Shown here: piece after piece, positions 6,333 through 13,947 of the stretch
How the letters are laid out: every line of letters starts with the position of its first letter
Position numbering within the stretch: position 1 is the stretch's first letter
Assembly (NCBI GenBank): GCA_016214125.1
Contig: JACRPC010000026.1
Span: forward strand, 1-49,766
DNA length: 49,766 nt
Direction: 5' to 3'
From: Rhodospirillales bacterium
GTDB taxonomy: Bacteria > Pseudomonadota > Alphaproteobacteria > Rhodospirillales > WMHbin7
The notes under the pieces: model-generated
Told to the model about the DNA's origin: nothing
Databases searched by the model: none
What the model saw: the letters and a program-made list of their open reading frames with translations, nothing else
Made by a program: the position numbers and the translations under genes

Positions 6333-8224
6333 TAGTCGGTCACCTTCATTTCAGTGGTTGCGGAAAGCACCGTTGAGGGCAGGGGGTCCGATTGGACCAC
6401 CCGCCACAGCGGTGCGATGAAATCGCGGTGCCAGCCGATGGCGCGCACCTTGACGTCGCCGGTAAAGGGCTCCGGCGCCGTATCGAGGACGCCCGCCGTC
6501 CCCAGACGTTTGAAGGGAATCGACCGGGCGCCGGCGCCGGTATCCACGGTGAGCGCGGCGGTTTCGTAAAGCCGGAACGTCACCAGGACCAGACGCAGAA
6601 GATTGGACGCGGTGTTGTTGCCGGCCGGCGGCAAAGGCTCGATTTCGTGCGTGTAGGGAAGCCCGGCCTCGACGGCGCGGACCGGGTATTCGACCGCGAT
6701 ATCGCCGTCGTCGACGGTGCAATCGGTCACCGGCGCCCCGTCGGCCAACACCGTCACGGTCCGTCCCTCAAGGTGATCGAGGCCGCCCCAATCGGTTTTC
6801 GGCGTGACGCTGGTGCCGGTGAGTGCCGCATCGGTGTTGAGCGCGGAATCGAAGGTCTCGATGAAATAGGCGGTGCCGCGCTTGACGAGGAAGTTGGTGA
6901 CGTCGCCCACCACGGCCACCGATTGGAACAGGCCGTCGGTCGATTGCAGCGACCAGGCCGTCACTTGTTCGGCGCGATAATTGGTGACGGTCGCCAGGGT
7001 GCCGTCGCCCATCACCACATTGAGCAGGCGCCGGCCGGGGTCGTAGTCCATATCGACCGGCTGGTTGCACAAGGGCTTGGCCAGCATGGCGAGATCGTTC
7101 GACAGATAGGCCTGTTCGATGTCGGAATAGAGGAATTCGCGCAAATCGGTGCCGCTGCGGCCAACATAGATGGTGGCGCCATCGATGTCGCGCGGCGGCA
7201 CCTGGCGGTCGATCGGCGAGCCGATGCGCGTTTGCCGATTGAGCTGAATCTTGCCCGGCGTCAGCGGTTGGCCGGTGACCATCCATTCGGCGCCCGAGGT
7301 CAGCACTTGCAAGTGCCGCCCGGAAAAGACGGCGCGGATGGCGTTGACCTGATCGGAGAGCAACGCGAATTCGATCGCCTCGTCGTCCAACCCGGTCCCG
7401 AGGTCGAAATTCCACAAATCCGAGGATTTCGACAGCCACAGCCGGTTGGGCAAATCGCGCGAACCGCCGATCACCAGCCGATCCTGGTGGAACCCGACCG
7501 ACACCGGCCAGCCGCGCACCGCCGAAAAGGCCTGCTCCTCCCAGTCCTTGGTGGCATCGGTGCCGCCCAGACCCTGCTTGACGTCGGCGCTGGCCACCGT
7601 GGCCGAGGTCACGGCGGTGATCTTCACCTCCTTGTCGGCGATGCGGAAGCGGGTGTTGACGTGATTGGCGACAAACAGGCTGGCCGAGGCGGTGAGCGTG
7701 ATTGATCCGGTCATCGCCGAAGGCGTCAGCGTCACCTCGGAGGCGGCGAATTTATGATAGGGCTGCTCGATGACATTGCCGGCTTCGTGGAATGTCCATT
7801 CCTCGATCGTCCAGCTCGTGTGCGACGTGCGGGTGATCTTGCGCGGCGCCACGTCGGGATGAACGACCAGAAGGGTGTCGGCGTTCTGGGTCCAAGCGAT
7901 CTGGCCCAACTGATCGGCGGTCCAGGGAGTCGCAAAATCGGCCACCTTGGCGCCATTCTTGTAGACGTCGACATGCTGCTCGGTGAAGACCAGCAGATAG
8001 ACCTGCTCGGTGTTGAATTCGAACGCCACCAGGCGGCCGTTGCCGCGGGCGGTGTCGATATAGGCCAGTCCCGGCCGGCGCGAGACGCCACCGGTGGGAG
8101 CGATGAAGACGTTGCGCAGCCGTCGGGCGCCGTTCTCGTAGGCGCGCAGATCGCCCCGGCCCAACAGTTCCGGGGTGACCTCGCCGGCGGTGAAATTGGT
8201 CTTCGTCAGCGCAAGCATCGGCAT
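6332..8224 (-). CDS. Tail tubular protein B-like (nozzle) protein, 630 aa
   Basis: The protein begins MPMLALTKTNFTAGEVTPEL and continues with the RRLRNVFIAPTGGVSRRPGL pattern, which I recognise from large tail proteins of alphaproteobacterial podovirus-like prophages that follow tail tubular protein A. The rest is beta-rich, as expected for the T7 gp12-like nozzle beta-propeller. The start at 8224 follows GGAGGT by 9 bp and overlaps the upstream stop by one base (TGATG); a second ATG six bases later is less well spaced. The reading frame extends far upstream without a stop, but that part overlaps tail tubular A and is Arg-rich, so it is not coding. Confidence 0.8.
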   Translation of the reverse strand: MPMLALTKTNFTAGEVTPELLGRGDLRAYENGARRLRNVFIAPTGGVSRRPGLAYIDTARGNGRLVAFEFNTEQVYLLVFTEQHVDVYKNGAKVADFATPWTADQLGQIAWTQNADTLLVVHPDVAPRKITRTSHTSWTIEEWTFHEAGNVIEQPYHKFAASEVTLTPSAMTGSITLTASASLFVANHVNTRFRIADKEVKITAVTSATVASADVKQGLGGTDATKDWEEQAFSAVRGWPVSVGFHQDRLVIGGSRDLPNRLWLSKSSDLWNFDLGTGLDDEAIEFALLSDQVNAIRAVFSGRHLQVLTSGAEWMVTGQPLTPGKIQLNRQTRIGSPIDRQVPPRDIDGATIYVGRSGTDLREFLYSDIEQAYLSNDLAMLAKPLCNQPVDMDYDPGRRLLNVVMGDGTLATVTNYRAEQVTAWSLQSTDGLFQSVAVVGDVTNFLVKRGTAYFIETFDSALNTDAALTGTSVTPKTDWGGLDHLEGRTVTVLADGAPVTDCTVDDGDIAVEYPVRAVEAGLPYTHEIEPLPPAGNNTASNLLRLVLVTFRLYETAALTVDTGAGARSIPFKRLGTAGVLDTAPEPFTGDVKVRAIGWHRDFIAPLWRVVQSDPLPSTVLSATTEMKVTD

Positions 8225-8793
8225 CAGGAACGAACCTCCACCAGGGGGAAGGAATCCAGGCTCATCGGCGTGTCCTGTTGGCCGTCGATCAGCTTGGCAC
8301 GGCGGAATTCCTCTTCCGCCAGCTTGTGCAGGAGTTCGGCCCGCGACGTGCTTTCGGTGAGCGGGATGCAGAATTCGGCCGCCAGCCGGGCGATCAGCGC
8401 CTGATCGAAGAAGGGCGGAAAATCGCGCTCGTCGGGGCGAAAGATGTAGGTCAGGACCACCTGGTCGGCATCGCTGTGCAGGCGGTTCTCGGCGATCCGG
8501 TAATCGAGGCCGCGACCGCGTCCGGTGACTCCCGCCGACAGGGCGCGCAGAAAGTTGCTGGGCAACTGGAAGGCGTAGGCGTAGTCGGCCACCGGATCGG
8601 CCGAAAGCCTGGCCAGCGCGATCTGGCCGGACGCGAAGTTCCAGGGATGCGACGACAAGAGGGCGTCGCGGATGGCCGGGTAAAGATTGGCTGCCACTTC
8701 GGCTTCGGCGGTGCCTTCGTCGAACGAAGCGATGGTGCCGGCGCCGATCTTCAAGAGCGCGCGCGAGCACAAGGCGATGCTGGTAAGCGCCAT
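8224..8793 (-). CDS. Tail tubular protein A (T7 gp11-like)
   Basis: The 189-residue protein begins MALTSIALCSRALLKIGAGT, continues AEVAANLYPAIRDALLSSHPWNFA and has YAYAFQLPSNFLRAL and RAELLHKLAEEEFRRAKLID near the end. This is the pattern of the T7 gp11 tail tubular A family, the gatekeeper ring between portal and nozzle. AGGAG lies 8 bp before the ATG. It is directly followed by the nozzle gene in the same order as in T7. It restarts the structural genes after the accessory island, suggesting that the island was inserted between the head and tail modules. Confidence 0.85.
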   Translation of the reverse strand: MALTSIALCSRALLKIGAGTIASFDEGTAEAEVAANLYPAIRDALLSSHPWNFASGQIALARLSADPVADYAYAFQLPSNFLRALSAGVTGRGRGLDYRIAENRLHSDADQVVLTYIFRPDERDFPPFFDQALIARLAAEFCIPLTESTSRAELLHKLAEEEFRRAKLIDGQQDTPMSLDSFPLVEVRS

Positions 8794-8832
8794 GGATGTC
8801 TCCTTGGATGATGGGAAGGCGTGAACACGAAC

Positions 8833-8856
8833 AAAAAAGCCCGCCGAGAGGCGGGC
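8833..8856 (-). terminator. Rho-independent terminator after CPBP protease gene
   Basis: The stem GCCCGCC/GGCGGGC with GAGA loop (8839-8856) is followed on the minus strand by six T residues. It closes the accessory genes at 8884-10043 and separates them from tail tubular A, so the tail genes would need readthrough, antitermination or another promoter. Confidence 0.8.
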
Positions 8857-8883
8857 GGTGGAGTAGCCGGATCGAGAGGCGGG

Positions 8884-9480
8884 CTACCAGAACAGGATCA
8901 GATCGACCAGATAATGGGCGGCAATCACCAGGGCCAACGAGCCGGTGCGCCGCCAGGCCAAACCAAAGGCAACACCGGCCAGCGTTGCGGCAACGATGGC
9001 GCCATAGCCTTCGCCCCAATGGATCAGGCCAAACAGTACGCTCGAAGCCACCAAGATTGCGGCGGGCGATCCCGGCAGCACGGCAAAGGCCAGGCGCCGA
9101 TAGACGAGCTCCTCGGCGATGGCGGTAAGAAGAATGCCGAGACTCAAATCAAGAATCCGCAAGATCGGCACCGTGATGTCGGGCCACGACAAGAGCCGCC
9201 AGCCGCGCCCGAGCAGATCGGGCAACGGTCCCGTGAGCAGGCCGCCGGCGACCGCCAGCAGGAACAGGCCCAGGGCCAGCGAAAAGGTGGTATCGCGCCG
9301 GGGCGCGGGCGGCACCGCTTTCCAGCAGGCCCAGCAAAGGGCCAAAACGGCAAGCTTGCTGCCGTAATCGATCAGATAGACCGCGTAGCTGCCCCGCGCC
9401 AGCCAGAAGAGAAGATCGTTGCCGGCGCCGATCAGGAAGCACAGGGCCAAGGCCCAACGGGGTGACAGGAACCGGATCAT
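8884..9480 (-). CDS. CPBP-family intramembrane metalloprotease
   Basis: This 198-residue membrane protein has about six hydrophobic segments and all signature motifs of the CPBP (CAAX prenyl protease/Abi) family: EELVYRRL with Glu123, Glu124 and Arg128, FGLIHW with His154, and HYLVDL with His189 and Asp193. These residues bind metal and water in the membrane. I chose the ATG at 9480 because it overlaps the stop of the upstream gene (ATGA). In prophages and plasmids such proteases have been linked to bacteriocin immunity or abortive infection; here it lies between head and tail genes together with a Sel1 protein, so superinfection exclusion or envelope modification is a reasonable inference but unproven. 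Confidence 0.8.
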   Translation of the reverse strand: MIRFLSPRWALALCFLIGAGNDLLFWLARGSYAVYLIDYGSKLAVLALCWACWKAVPPAPRRDTTFSLALGLFLLAVAGGLLTGPLPDLLGRGWRLLSWPDITVPILRILDLSLGILLTAIAEELVYRRLAFAVLPGSPAAILVASSVLFGLIHWGEGYGAIVAATLAGVAFGLAWRRTGSLALVIAAHYLVDLILFW

Positions 9481-10043
9481 TGCACCATGGCCTTCGTCGG
9501 CCGCCATTCTTCGGCAAGCAGGCGCCGCCCACTTACATATTGGGCCTCGCCATGGCCGCGCTCGGCGGCGTCGAGCATGAGGTCGACGCCTTCGGTTCGG
9601 TTACGGCCTTGCCCGACGCCATGATAGACGAAGAGGCCCTTCAGAAAGACGGCATCGGGCAAGCCTTGATCGGCCGCCCGCTCGGCCCAGGCCAACGCGT
9701 CCCTGCCGGCCGCCGAAGACGAGTCATCCTCGGCGTAGAGAAGCGCCAGGCGATATTGCGAGGGCGCGTAACCCAACTTGGCCGCTCGGCCGTGCCATGC
9801 AATCGCCTCCAATCGGGCGCTTTCGCCATCGGCGGCCCGCAGGGCCGTCTCGCCCCGATCGAAGGATTCGGCGCCGGCACCCCCGATGGACGTCTTGATG
9901 GCGGTGCCTTTCAGATGCGCGACCATCGCGGTTCGATCAAGTTCAAGAAACGGGTCTGTGCTTTCCGAGCGGGCAGAACGTGCGGGATCTGACGCCACGA
10001 TTGTGAGAAGAACGAGGCCTGCCAGGCGACCGATCCATCGCAT
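9477..10043 (-). CDS. Secreted Sel1-repeat protein
   Basis: A signal peptide (MRWIGRLAGLVLLTIVASDPARSA) precedes a helical-repeat domain with at least two Sel1-like repeats, marked by LGYAPSQYRLALLYAEDD, GLPDAVFLKGLFVYHGVG and GHGEAQYVSGRRLL. Sel1 repeats are protein-interaction scaffolds, common in envelope and stress proteins. The start at 10043 was chosen because it places the signal peptide at the N-terminus; ATG codons further upstream (10087, 10127) would put 28 or more residues before it. The gene is coupled (ATGA) to the CPBP protease downstream. Together they look like a two-gene cargo unit within the prophage, with a shared terminator. Confidence 0.7.
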   Translation of the reverse strand: MRWIGRLAGLVLLTIVASDPARSARSESTDPFLELDRTAMVAHLKGTAIKTSIGGAGAESFDRGETALRAADGESARLEAIAWHGRAAKLGYAPSQYRLALLYAEDDSSSAAGRDALAWAERAADQGLPDAVFLKGLFVYHGVGQGRNRTEGVDLMLDAAERGHGEAQYVSGRRLLAEEWRPTKAMVQ

Positions 10044-10190
10044 GGTTGCCGCACCGCCATCCCAGGCCTTCGCCATGCTCCGGTGATCCATCTCGCGCAA
10101 CACGATCAATGCAAATTCCACAGCCATTCAACCACGATGGCCCATTGGAACCAAGCCTTCGTTAGATTGCAGAGGGCGGTCGGTGAACCC

Positions 10191-10221
10191 TTCACAACAA
10201 ACGTCATGGTTGTGCTATATT
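10191..10221 (+). promoter_or_regulatory. Candidate promoter with inverted-repeat operator
   Basis: A -10-like TATATT (10216-10221) lies 19 bp from a weak -35 TTCACA (10191-10196). Between them lies the inverted repeat CACAAC-N10-GTTGTG (10193-10214), positioned where a repressor would block polymerase. It precedes the plus-strand gene at 10255. The spacing is longer than ideal, so this is tentative. Confidence 0.4.
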
Positions 10222-10254
10222 TGGCGTCGCTCGAAGCCAAGCCGGCAGCGTCCG

Positions 10255-10773
10255 ATGACCCCAATTCGATTTCTCATCCTGAGCCTGCTTTTTCTCGTGG
10301 TTCCCGTCTTGGCCGGCGCGGCCGAGAAGAAGGCACCCGCCGCGCAGGGGCCGAAGATCGATCCCAAGGCGGTTCGGGTGATGTCGCTCACCGCTTCGAC
10401 CTCGGACTGCATCGGCGATCCCAAAACGCCGCTTTGCGCTGTGGAAACGGTGATGGCCTGCATGCTGCGACGGGACATGAATCTTTGTCGCCGGGCCGGG
10501 GTCGACGAAGTGGCGCTTGCTCCGCCTTTGGACCCGAACGATACCTACCAGATGCCCTATCGGGTCTTGAGACAACGCCTGTACCGCAAGCAAGACATTC
10601 CCAAGGATTTGCGCGATGTCGATTGGCTGAAGCCTGGTTATGTTGAGGTTGTCATCAGCGAGCCCGACCCGGATACCGGTTCCTACGCGGAGGGCGACAA
10701 AAGGACGTTCATGGTCAAGCCTGTGAATGGCAAATGGGAGGTGACGACCTGGGCCGTCTGGGGCGCCGATTGA
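10255..10773 (+). CDS. Secreted protein of unknown function (172 aa)
   Basis: This is the only plus-strand gene inside the phage structural block. A signal peptide (MTPIRFLILSLLFLVVPVLA, cleavage near AGA-AE) is followed by a small domain with several Cys residues (SDCIGDPKTPLCAVETVMAC, then LCRRAG) that could form disulfides in the periplasm. The C-terminal part (GYVEVVISEPDPDTGSY, KRTFMVKPVNGKWEVTTW) looks like a beta sheet of the kind found in NTF2-like or similar small folds, but I do not recognise a family. Its opposite strand, own promoter-like region and tight 3' end against the M23 gene make it a moron-type cargo gene. Confidence 0.65.
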   Translation: MTPIRFLILSLLFLVVPVLAGAAEKKAPAAQGPKIDPKAVRVMSLTASTSDCIGDPKTPLCAVETVMACMLRRDMNLCRRAGVDEVALAPPLDPNDTYQMPYRVLRQRLYRKQDIPKDLRDVDWLKPGYVEVVISEPDPDTGSYAEGDKRTFMVKPVNGKWEVTTWAVWGAD

Positions 10774-10776
10774 TCG

Positions 10777-11598
10777 TCATCGGACCTTTTTGGCGCCCAT
10801 TGCTTCGGTTGGGTCCTTGAAGACTCCATCCTTCATCACATCGACGTGAATGTGATTGGTCATCTGCTCCCCATTGGGTTTGGGTGGATAGACTTTGGCC
10901 AGGTCCTGGGCGGTGCCGATCTTGGTGGCTCCGGCCTCGACCTTGTCGCCGGCCTCCACAGCGGGATCGATATACATCACCCTGACCCGATGACCATCCT
11001 CGGTGCGGATGGTGATGCCCTGATAGACGCCGATCTTCCGCTTATCGCCCGATTTGCCGTAAGGATCGAAGGGCGCTCCCTCTACGGTGCCTGAAACCGG
11101 GCTTTTTATGTCCTTGCCGGGTGCCACGATTATATCGACGCCTTGATGGTGATAGTCGGATCCGTCGCTTTTGGTCCTCCGAGCGCCGAAATGCCCCTCG
11201 CCATATCCGTCCTTTCGGCGGATTTGGCCGTCGGGCACGGGGCTTTTCATCGGGGGTGTTGACGGCTTTTTCGTCGGTTCTCTTTTGTCGGAGCCCGTGC
11301 CACCACGTTCGTGGGCAGAGACTGGAACAATGTGGCCGTGGCGAGTCTGCTCGTAGGCTCGAACATGCACGGGCCCGGGACCTCCGGCCGTCTCGGTGGC
11401 GTCGGTCGCCGGGGCTGAGCGGATCATCTTGCCGGTGGCGTCGAATTTGAGCAGGCCGGGATAAAGCCGCTTGTAGCCTTCGGCGATGTGCTCGTGCCAG
11501 GCGCGGTGCTCGGGGTGATAGGCGTTCGCGTAACGCGCATCCTTCATCAGGCCGCGCAGATAATCCTCGTCGAAGCTCTTGGGAAAGCGGTAGGGCAT
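10777..11598 (-). CDS. M23 (LytM-like) peptidase with scaffold-like N-terminal module
   Basis: The 273-residue protein has three parts. Residues 11-52 (YLRGLMKDARYANAYHPEHR...EGYKRLYPGLLKF) resemble the last 40 residues of the scaffold protein encoded at 12980. A low-complexity linker follows (about 60-125). Residues 130-262 form an M23 zinc endopeptidase domain with HHQGVD (His151, Asp155) and HIHVDV (His249, His251) as metal and catalytic residues; the additional His usual in the middle strand is replaced in VMYIDP. There is no signal peptide. A virion-packaged peptidoglycan hydrolase used for local wall opening at entry is the best explanation. The start follows a GAGGATG site. Confidence 0.75.
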   Translation of the reverse strand: MPYRFPKSFDEDYLRGLMKDARYANAYHPEHRAWHEHIAEGYKRLYPGLLKFDATGKMIRSAPATDATETAGGPGPVHVRAYEQTRHGHIVPVSAHERGGTGSDKREPTKKPSTPPMKSPVPDGQIRRKDGYGEGHFGARRTKSDGSDYHHQGVDIIVAPGKDIKSPVSGTVEGAPFDPYGKSGDKRKIGVYQGITIRTEDGHRVRVMYIDPAVEAGDKVEAGATKIGTAQDLAKVYPPKPNGEQMTNHIHVDVMKDGVFKDPTEAMGAKKVR

Positions 11599-11628
11599 GG
11601 CATCCTCGCGCCAAAATCGGTTGGTTCG

Positions 11629-11673
11629 AAAAAGGCCCGCCGGGCCCGGGGCCGAAGCCCCGAAACCCGGCGG
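11629..11673 (-). terminator. GC-rich hairpin terminator after decoration gene
   Basis: A long stem (CCGCCGGG/CCCGGCGG outer, CGGGGC/GCCCCG inner with a UUCG-type tetraloop on the minus strand) is followed by CCTTTTTCG on the minus strand. It should reduce transcription from the capsid genes into the peptidase gene. Confidence 0.7.
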
Positions 11674-11691
11674 TAGGTGCGAGAGGGACGG

Positions 11692-11961
11692 TTAGTCGGT
11701 GTCGGTGTCGCCGATCCGGGTCATGTCGTTGACATCGACCACGCCGCCCGAATTGGCCGACACCAGGAAGAAGCCGCCCTTCATGGTGCCGCCGGTTTCG
11801 GTGTTGGCGATGACGATGTCGCCGACGCGGAGCATGTCGGCGGCGGTGTTGAAATAGCCGGCGCTGTCGACCGTGGCCGCCGCGTCGGTGGTGGTGTAGT
11901 GCCAGAGCGTGAAGCCGTTGGCGTAGGCCAGCACGCTCAGGTTCTTCGATTGATAAGCCAT
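11692..11961 (-). CDS. Capsid-associated (decoration-like) phage protein, 89 aa
   Basis: The protein starts MAYQSKNLSVLAYANGFTLW and has a Gly/Asp-rich beta-strand pattern (YFNTAADMLRVGDIVIANT, GGFFLVSANSGG). I know this type as a small conserved protein encoded directly after the major capsid gene in alphaproteobacterial prophages; its function is not established to my knowledge. Position, size and beta-rich nature suggest a capsid decoration or cement protein. A strong AGGAGG site lies before the ATG, in line with high expression. The following hairpin terminator supports a high-copy product. Confidence 0.65.
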   Translation of the reverse strand: MAYQSKNLSVLAYANGFTLWHYTTTDAAATVDSAGYFNTAADMLRVGDIVIANTETGGTMKGGFFLVSANSGGVVDVNDMTRIGDTDTD

Positions 11962-11977
11962 GGAAAATCCTCCTTTC

Positions 11978-12796
11978 CTAGCTTTCCAGGCAGCGCAACG
12001 AGACGACGCCGGTCTCGTCGATCAGCGCCGCGCCCTGGCTCATCATGTTGGAGACGAAGAAGGCGGCGCGATCGCCATGCCAGGTGACGTCCGACTTGAT
12101 GTTGGCGCCCGAAGCATGGCCGATGGCCGTCTTGTGGTACCAATAGCAGTAGCGGACCGAGCCCGACTTGGTCAGCCCGGTGTGCGGCATCCACAGCGTG
12201 CCCAGCCACTTCTTGGCCTGGGTGCCCTGCCAGGGCAGCGCCTCGGGGCCGACATAATCGGCGTTGGCGAACTCGTCGATCGCCAACCGATCCGACCACT
12301 GCTTCCAGCCGATGATGGCGAAGCGCTCGCCGTCATCGGGGATGTCGGCGGCGCCCAGCATCTCGAACGCCTCCAGCACCTTGGCCTTGGTCAGCGCCGT
12401 GGTGCCGTCGAGCGCGTAGTTGGTCGAGGTGTCAAGTTGAGCGATGACGAGTTCGTCGGTCTTGCGGCCAAGCGCGTAGGCGCCGGCCTTCACCAGCACC
12501 TGCTTCTCGTTGATGTTGGTCTTGAACTCGTCGAGCTGATCGACCCAGTCGCCGGCGTAGTAGTCGTAAAGCTGGCATTCGACGGTGGCGTGGTCGACGT
12601 TCATCACCGGCACCTTGCCGTGCCGGGCCTTGGTGGACGCGGTGCCCTTACCCACCTTCTGGAAAATGCAGGACGAGCCCTGCACATTGTCCTTGGTGCG
12701 CACGGTGTTGCGGAGTTTCGAGCCCATCTGCTGGTAGTGCGTATGGACCTCGCCTTCGTACTGTTTGACGAAGGAATCAGGGACGGTTACGGACAT
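11978..12796 (-). CDS. Major capsid protein
   Basis: The 272-residue product begins MSVTVPDSFVKQYEGEVHTH and includes VDHATVECQLYDYYAGDWVD and KTDELVIAQLDTSTNY. The middle part (KVLEAFEMLGAADIPDDGER...WSDRLAIDEFANADYVG) matches the coat proteins that form HK97-fold shells in podovirus-like prophages. It lies between the scaffold and the decoration-like gene, the expected position. The start follows AAGGATG by about 7 bp. The 183-bp gap upstream contains several GC-rich hairpins and no gene. Confidence 0.85.
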   Translation of the reverse strand: MSVTVPDSFVKQYEGEVHTHYQQMGSKLRNTVRTKDNVQGSSCIFQKVGKGTASTKARHGKVPVMNVDHATVECQLYDYYAGDWVDQLDEFKTNINEKQVLVKAGAYALGRKTDELVIAQLDTSTNYALDGTTALTKAKVLEAFEMLGAADIPDDGERFAIIGWKQWSDRLAIDEFANADYVGPEALPWQGTQAKKWLGTLWMPHTGLTKSGSVRYCYWYHKTAIGHASGANIKSDVTWHGDRAAFFVSNMMSQGAALIDETGVVSLRCLES

Positions 12797-12943
12797 GAAT
12801 GTTCATCCTTGTGTGGTTGATGGGGAAAGGGACCGCCGCAACGCGGTTGTGGCGGGCGTCATGAGCGCCCGCCGCCGCGAGGGGCGGTCCGAAAGCCCCG
12901 GGGCCGGCCAAGGCCGGTTGTCCCGGGGTGGATGGGGTGGTGG

Positions 12944-12971
12944 AAAAAGCGGCGATCGCACTGATCGCCGC
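12944..12971 (-). terminator. Rho-independent terminator between scaffold and capsid genes
   Basis: A perfect 9-bp stem GCGGCGATC/GATCGCCGC with 5-base loop (12949-12971) is followed by five T residues on the minus strand. Two further GC-rich inverted repeats (about 12853-12873 and 12896-12937) lie between it and the capsid start. The capsid gene must therefore be expressed by readthrough, antitermination or a promoter hidden in this gap. Confidence 0.75.
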
Positions 12972-12979
12972 CGCCGGCC

Positions 12980-13657
12980 TCAGTATTGAACCGAGCCGGG
13001 AAAGAGGCGCTTGTAGCCTTCGGTCACCCGGGCCATAAAGGTGGGGTCCTGATCGCGCCAATAGCGCGGATCGGCGATCATCTGGCGCAGTTCCTTTTCG
13101 CCCAGCGCGTCGTCGCCCTTGCTGGGCTGGGCGCCGATCGCCGGCTCGCCCGACTGCATCATGCGCTCGAGCGCCACGATACCTTCGAAGCTCGACGCCA
13201 GCGCCTCGAACAGATCGGGCGGCAGATTGGCCTGGCCCCATTGGCCAAGCTGGCGCGACACTTCGAGCCAGCGCTCGCGGCTGCCGAAATGCTGAACCAG
13301 CTTGTCGATCTGGCGGCGCGATTCGAACTCTTGCGCCATGTGCTGCACGGTCGGCAGCAGCCGCTCATGCGCCAGATCGTAGACGAGCTGCGCCTGCTCC
13401 TGGCTGAAGCCCGCCCCATGCAGACGCTGGTTGACCTCGTCGTCGCTGCAGCAAAGCGGATGGCGCTCGACGATTCGATAATCGCGGGGACTGGCGGGCG
13501 CGCCGGCGCTGCCGCCCAGGCGCTTCTCCAACTCGGCGTAGGAGCGGGCCAGGGCCTCGAGGCGCGGCTGGTTGGTGGTGTTGTCCCAGAACTTCTCGGG
13601 CAGGTAAGCGGGTCGGTTGCCGGCGCTCTCGGCGCCGGGTTCAAGCAGGTTGGTCAT
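12980..13657 (-). CDS. Capsid scaffolding protein
   Basis: The 225-residue protein is acidic and helical, with the opening LPEKFWDNTTNQPRLEALAR and AYAELEKRLGG-like helix common to scaffolds of podovirus-type prophages. The C-terminal 40 residues (LRQMIADPRYWRDQDPTF...EGYKRLFPG) carry a conserved amphipathic module that probably contacts coat or portal, by analogy with the C-terminal coat-binding helices of other scaffolds. It is encoded between portal/Bbp19-like and capsid genes. The start at 13657 follows GGAGAG; the longer frame upstream overlaps the Bbp19-like gene and is not coding. Confidence 0.8.
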   Translation of the reverse strand: MTNLLEPGAESAGNRPAYLPEKFWDNTTNQPRLEALARSYAELEKRLGGSAGAPASPRDYRIVERHPLCCSDDEVNQRLHGAGFSQEQAQLVYDLAHERLLPTVQHMAQEFESRRQIDKLVQHFGSRERWLEVSRQLGQWGQANLPPDLFEALASSFEGIVALERMMQSGEPAIGAQPSKGDDALGEKELRQMIADPRYWRDQDPTFMARVTEGYKRLFPGSVQY

Positions 13658-13686
13658 GAAACTCTCCGTTGGTGGGTGGGAAAAGG

Positions 13687-13947
13687 TCAGCCCAGGCGGC
13701 CGCGCTCGGCGAGCGCCCGGATGTGCAAAACGAGGTGACGCTGGCCTTCGAGATGACGCAGCGCCGTATCGCTGGCCTCGGGGCCCAAGGCGCGGTCGCG
13801 GGTGATTGCCGTCAAATGGGCGAGCACCCGCTGGCCTTCGGCGCTGGCGAAGCAGCGGGCGAAGGCGCGCGCCAGGTCGCGGTCGTGGGGTGGCGGCTCG
13901 GCCTTGGGCTCGAACCAATTCCAGTCCGCCCGGGTTCGATCATCCAT
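13687..13947 (-). CDS. Bbp19-like small phage protein (86 aa)
   Basis: The product (MDDRTRADWNWFEP...ARAFARCFASAEGQRVLAHL...SDTALRHLEGQRHLVLHI) has the layout of the Bbp19 family, named from Bordetella phage BPP-1: an F-x-x-x-F segment, GxxVLxxL, and a C-terminal EG+RxxxxxI helix. The family is encoded between the portal and scaffold genes in short-tailed phages, and its biochemical role is unclear. The start at 13947 overlaps the portal stop by 8 bp. A longer in-frame extension lies inside the portal gene and is Pro/Arg-rich, so it was excluded. Confidence 0.65.
   Translation of the reverse strand: MDDRTRADWNWFEPKAEPPPHDRDLARAFARCFASAEGQRVLAHLTAITRDRALGPEASDTALRHLEGQRHLVLHIRALAERGRLG

Noticed and set aside
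8225-9019. N-terminal extension of the nozzle gene frame up to 9019
   Set aside because: It overlaps tail tubular A and the CPBP gene, is Arg/Pro-rich, and the start at 8224 has a good ribosome binding site.
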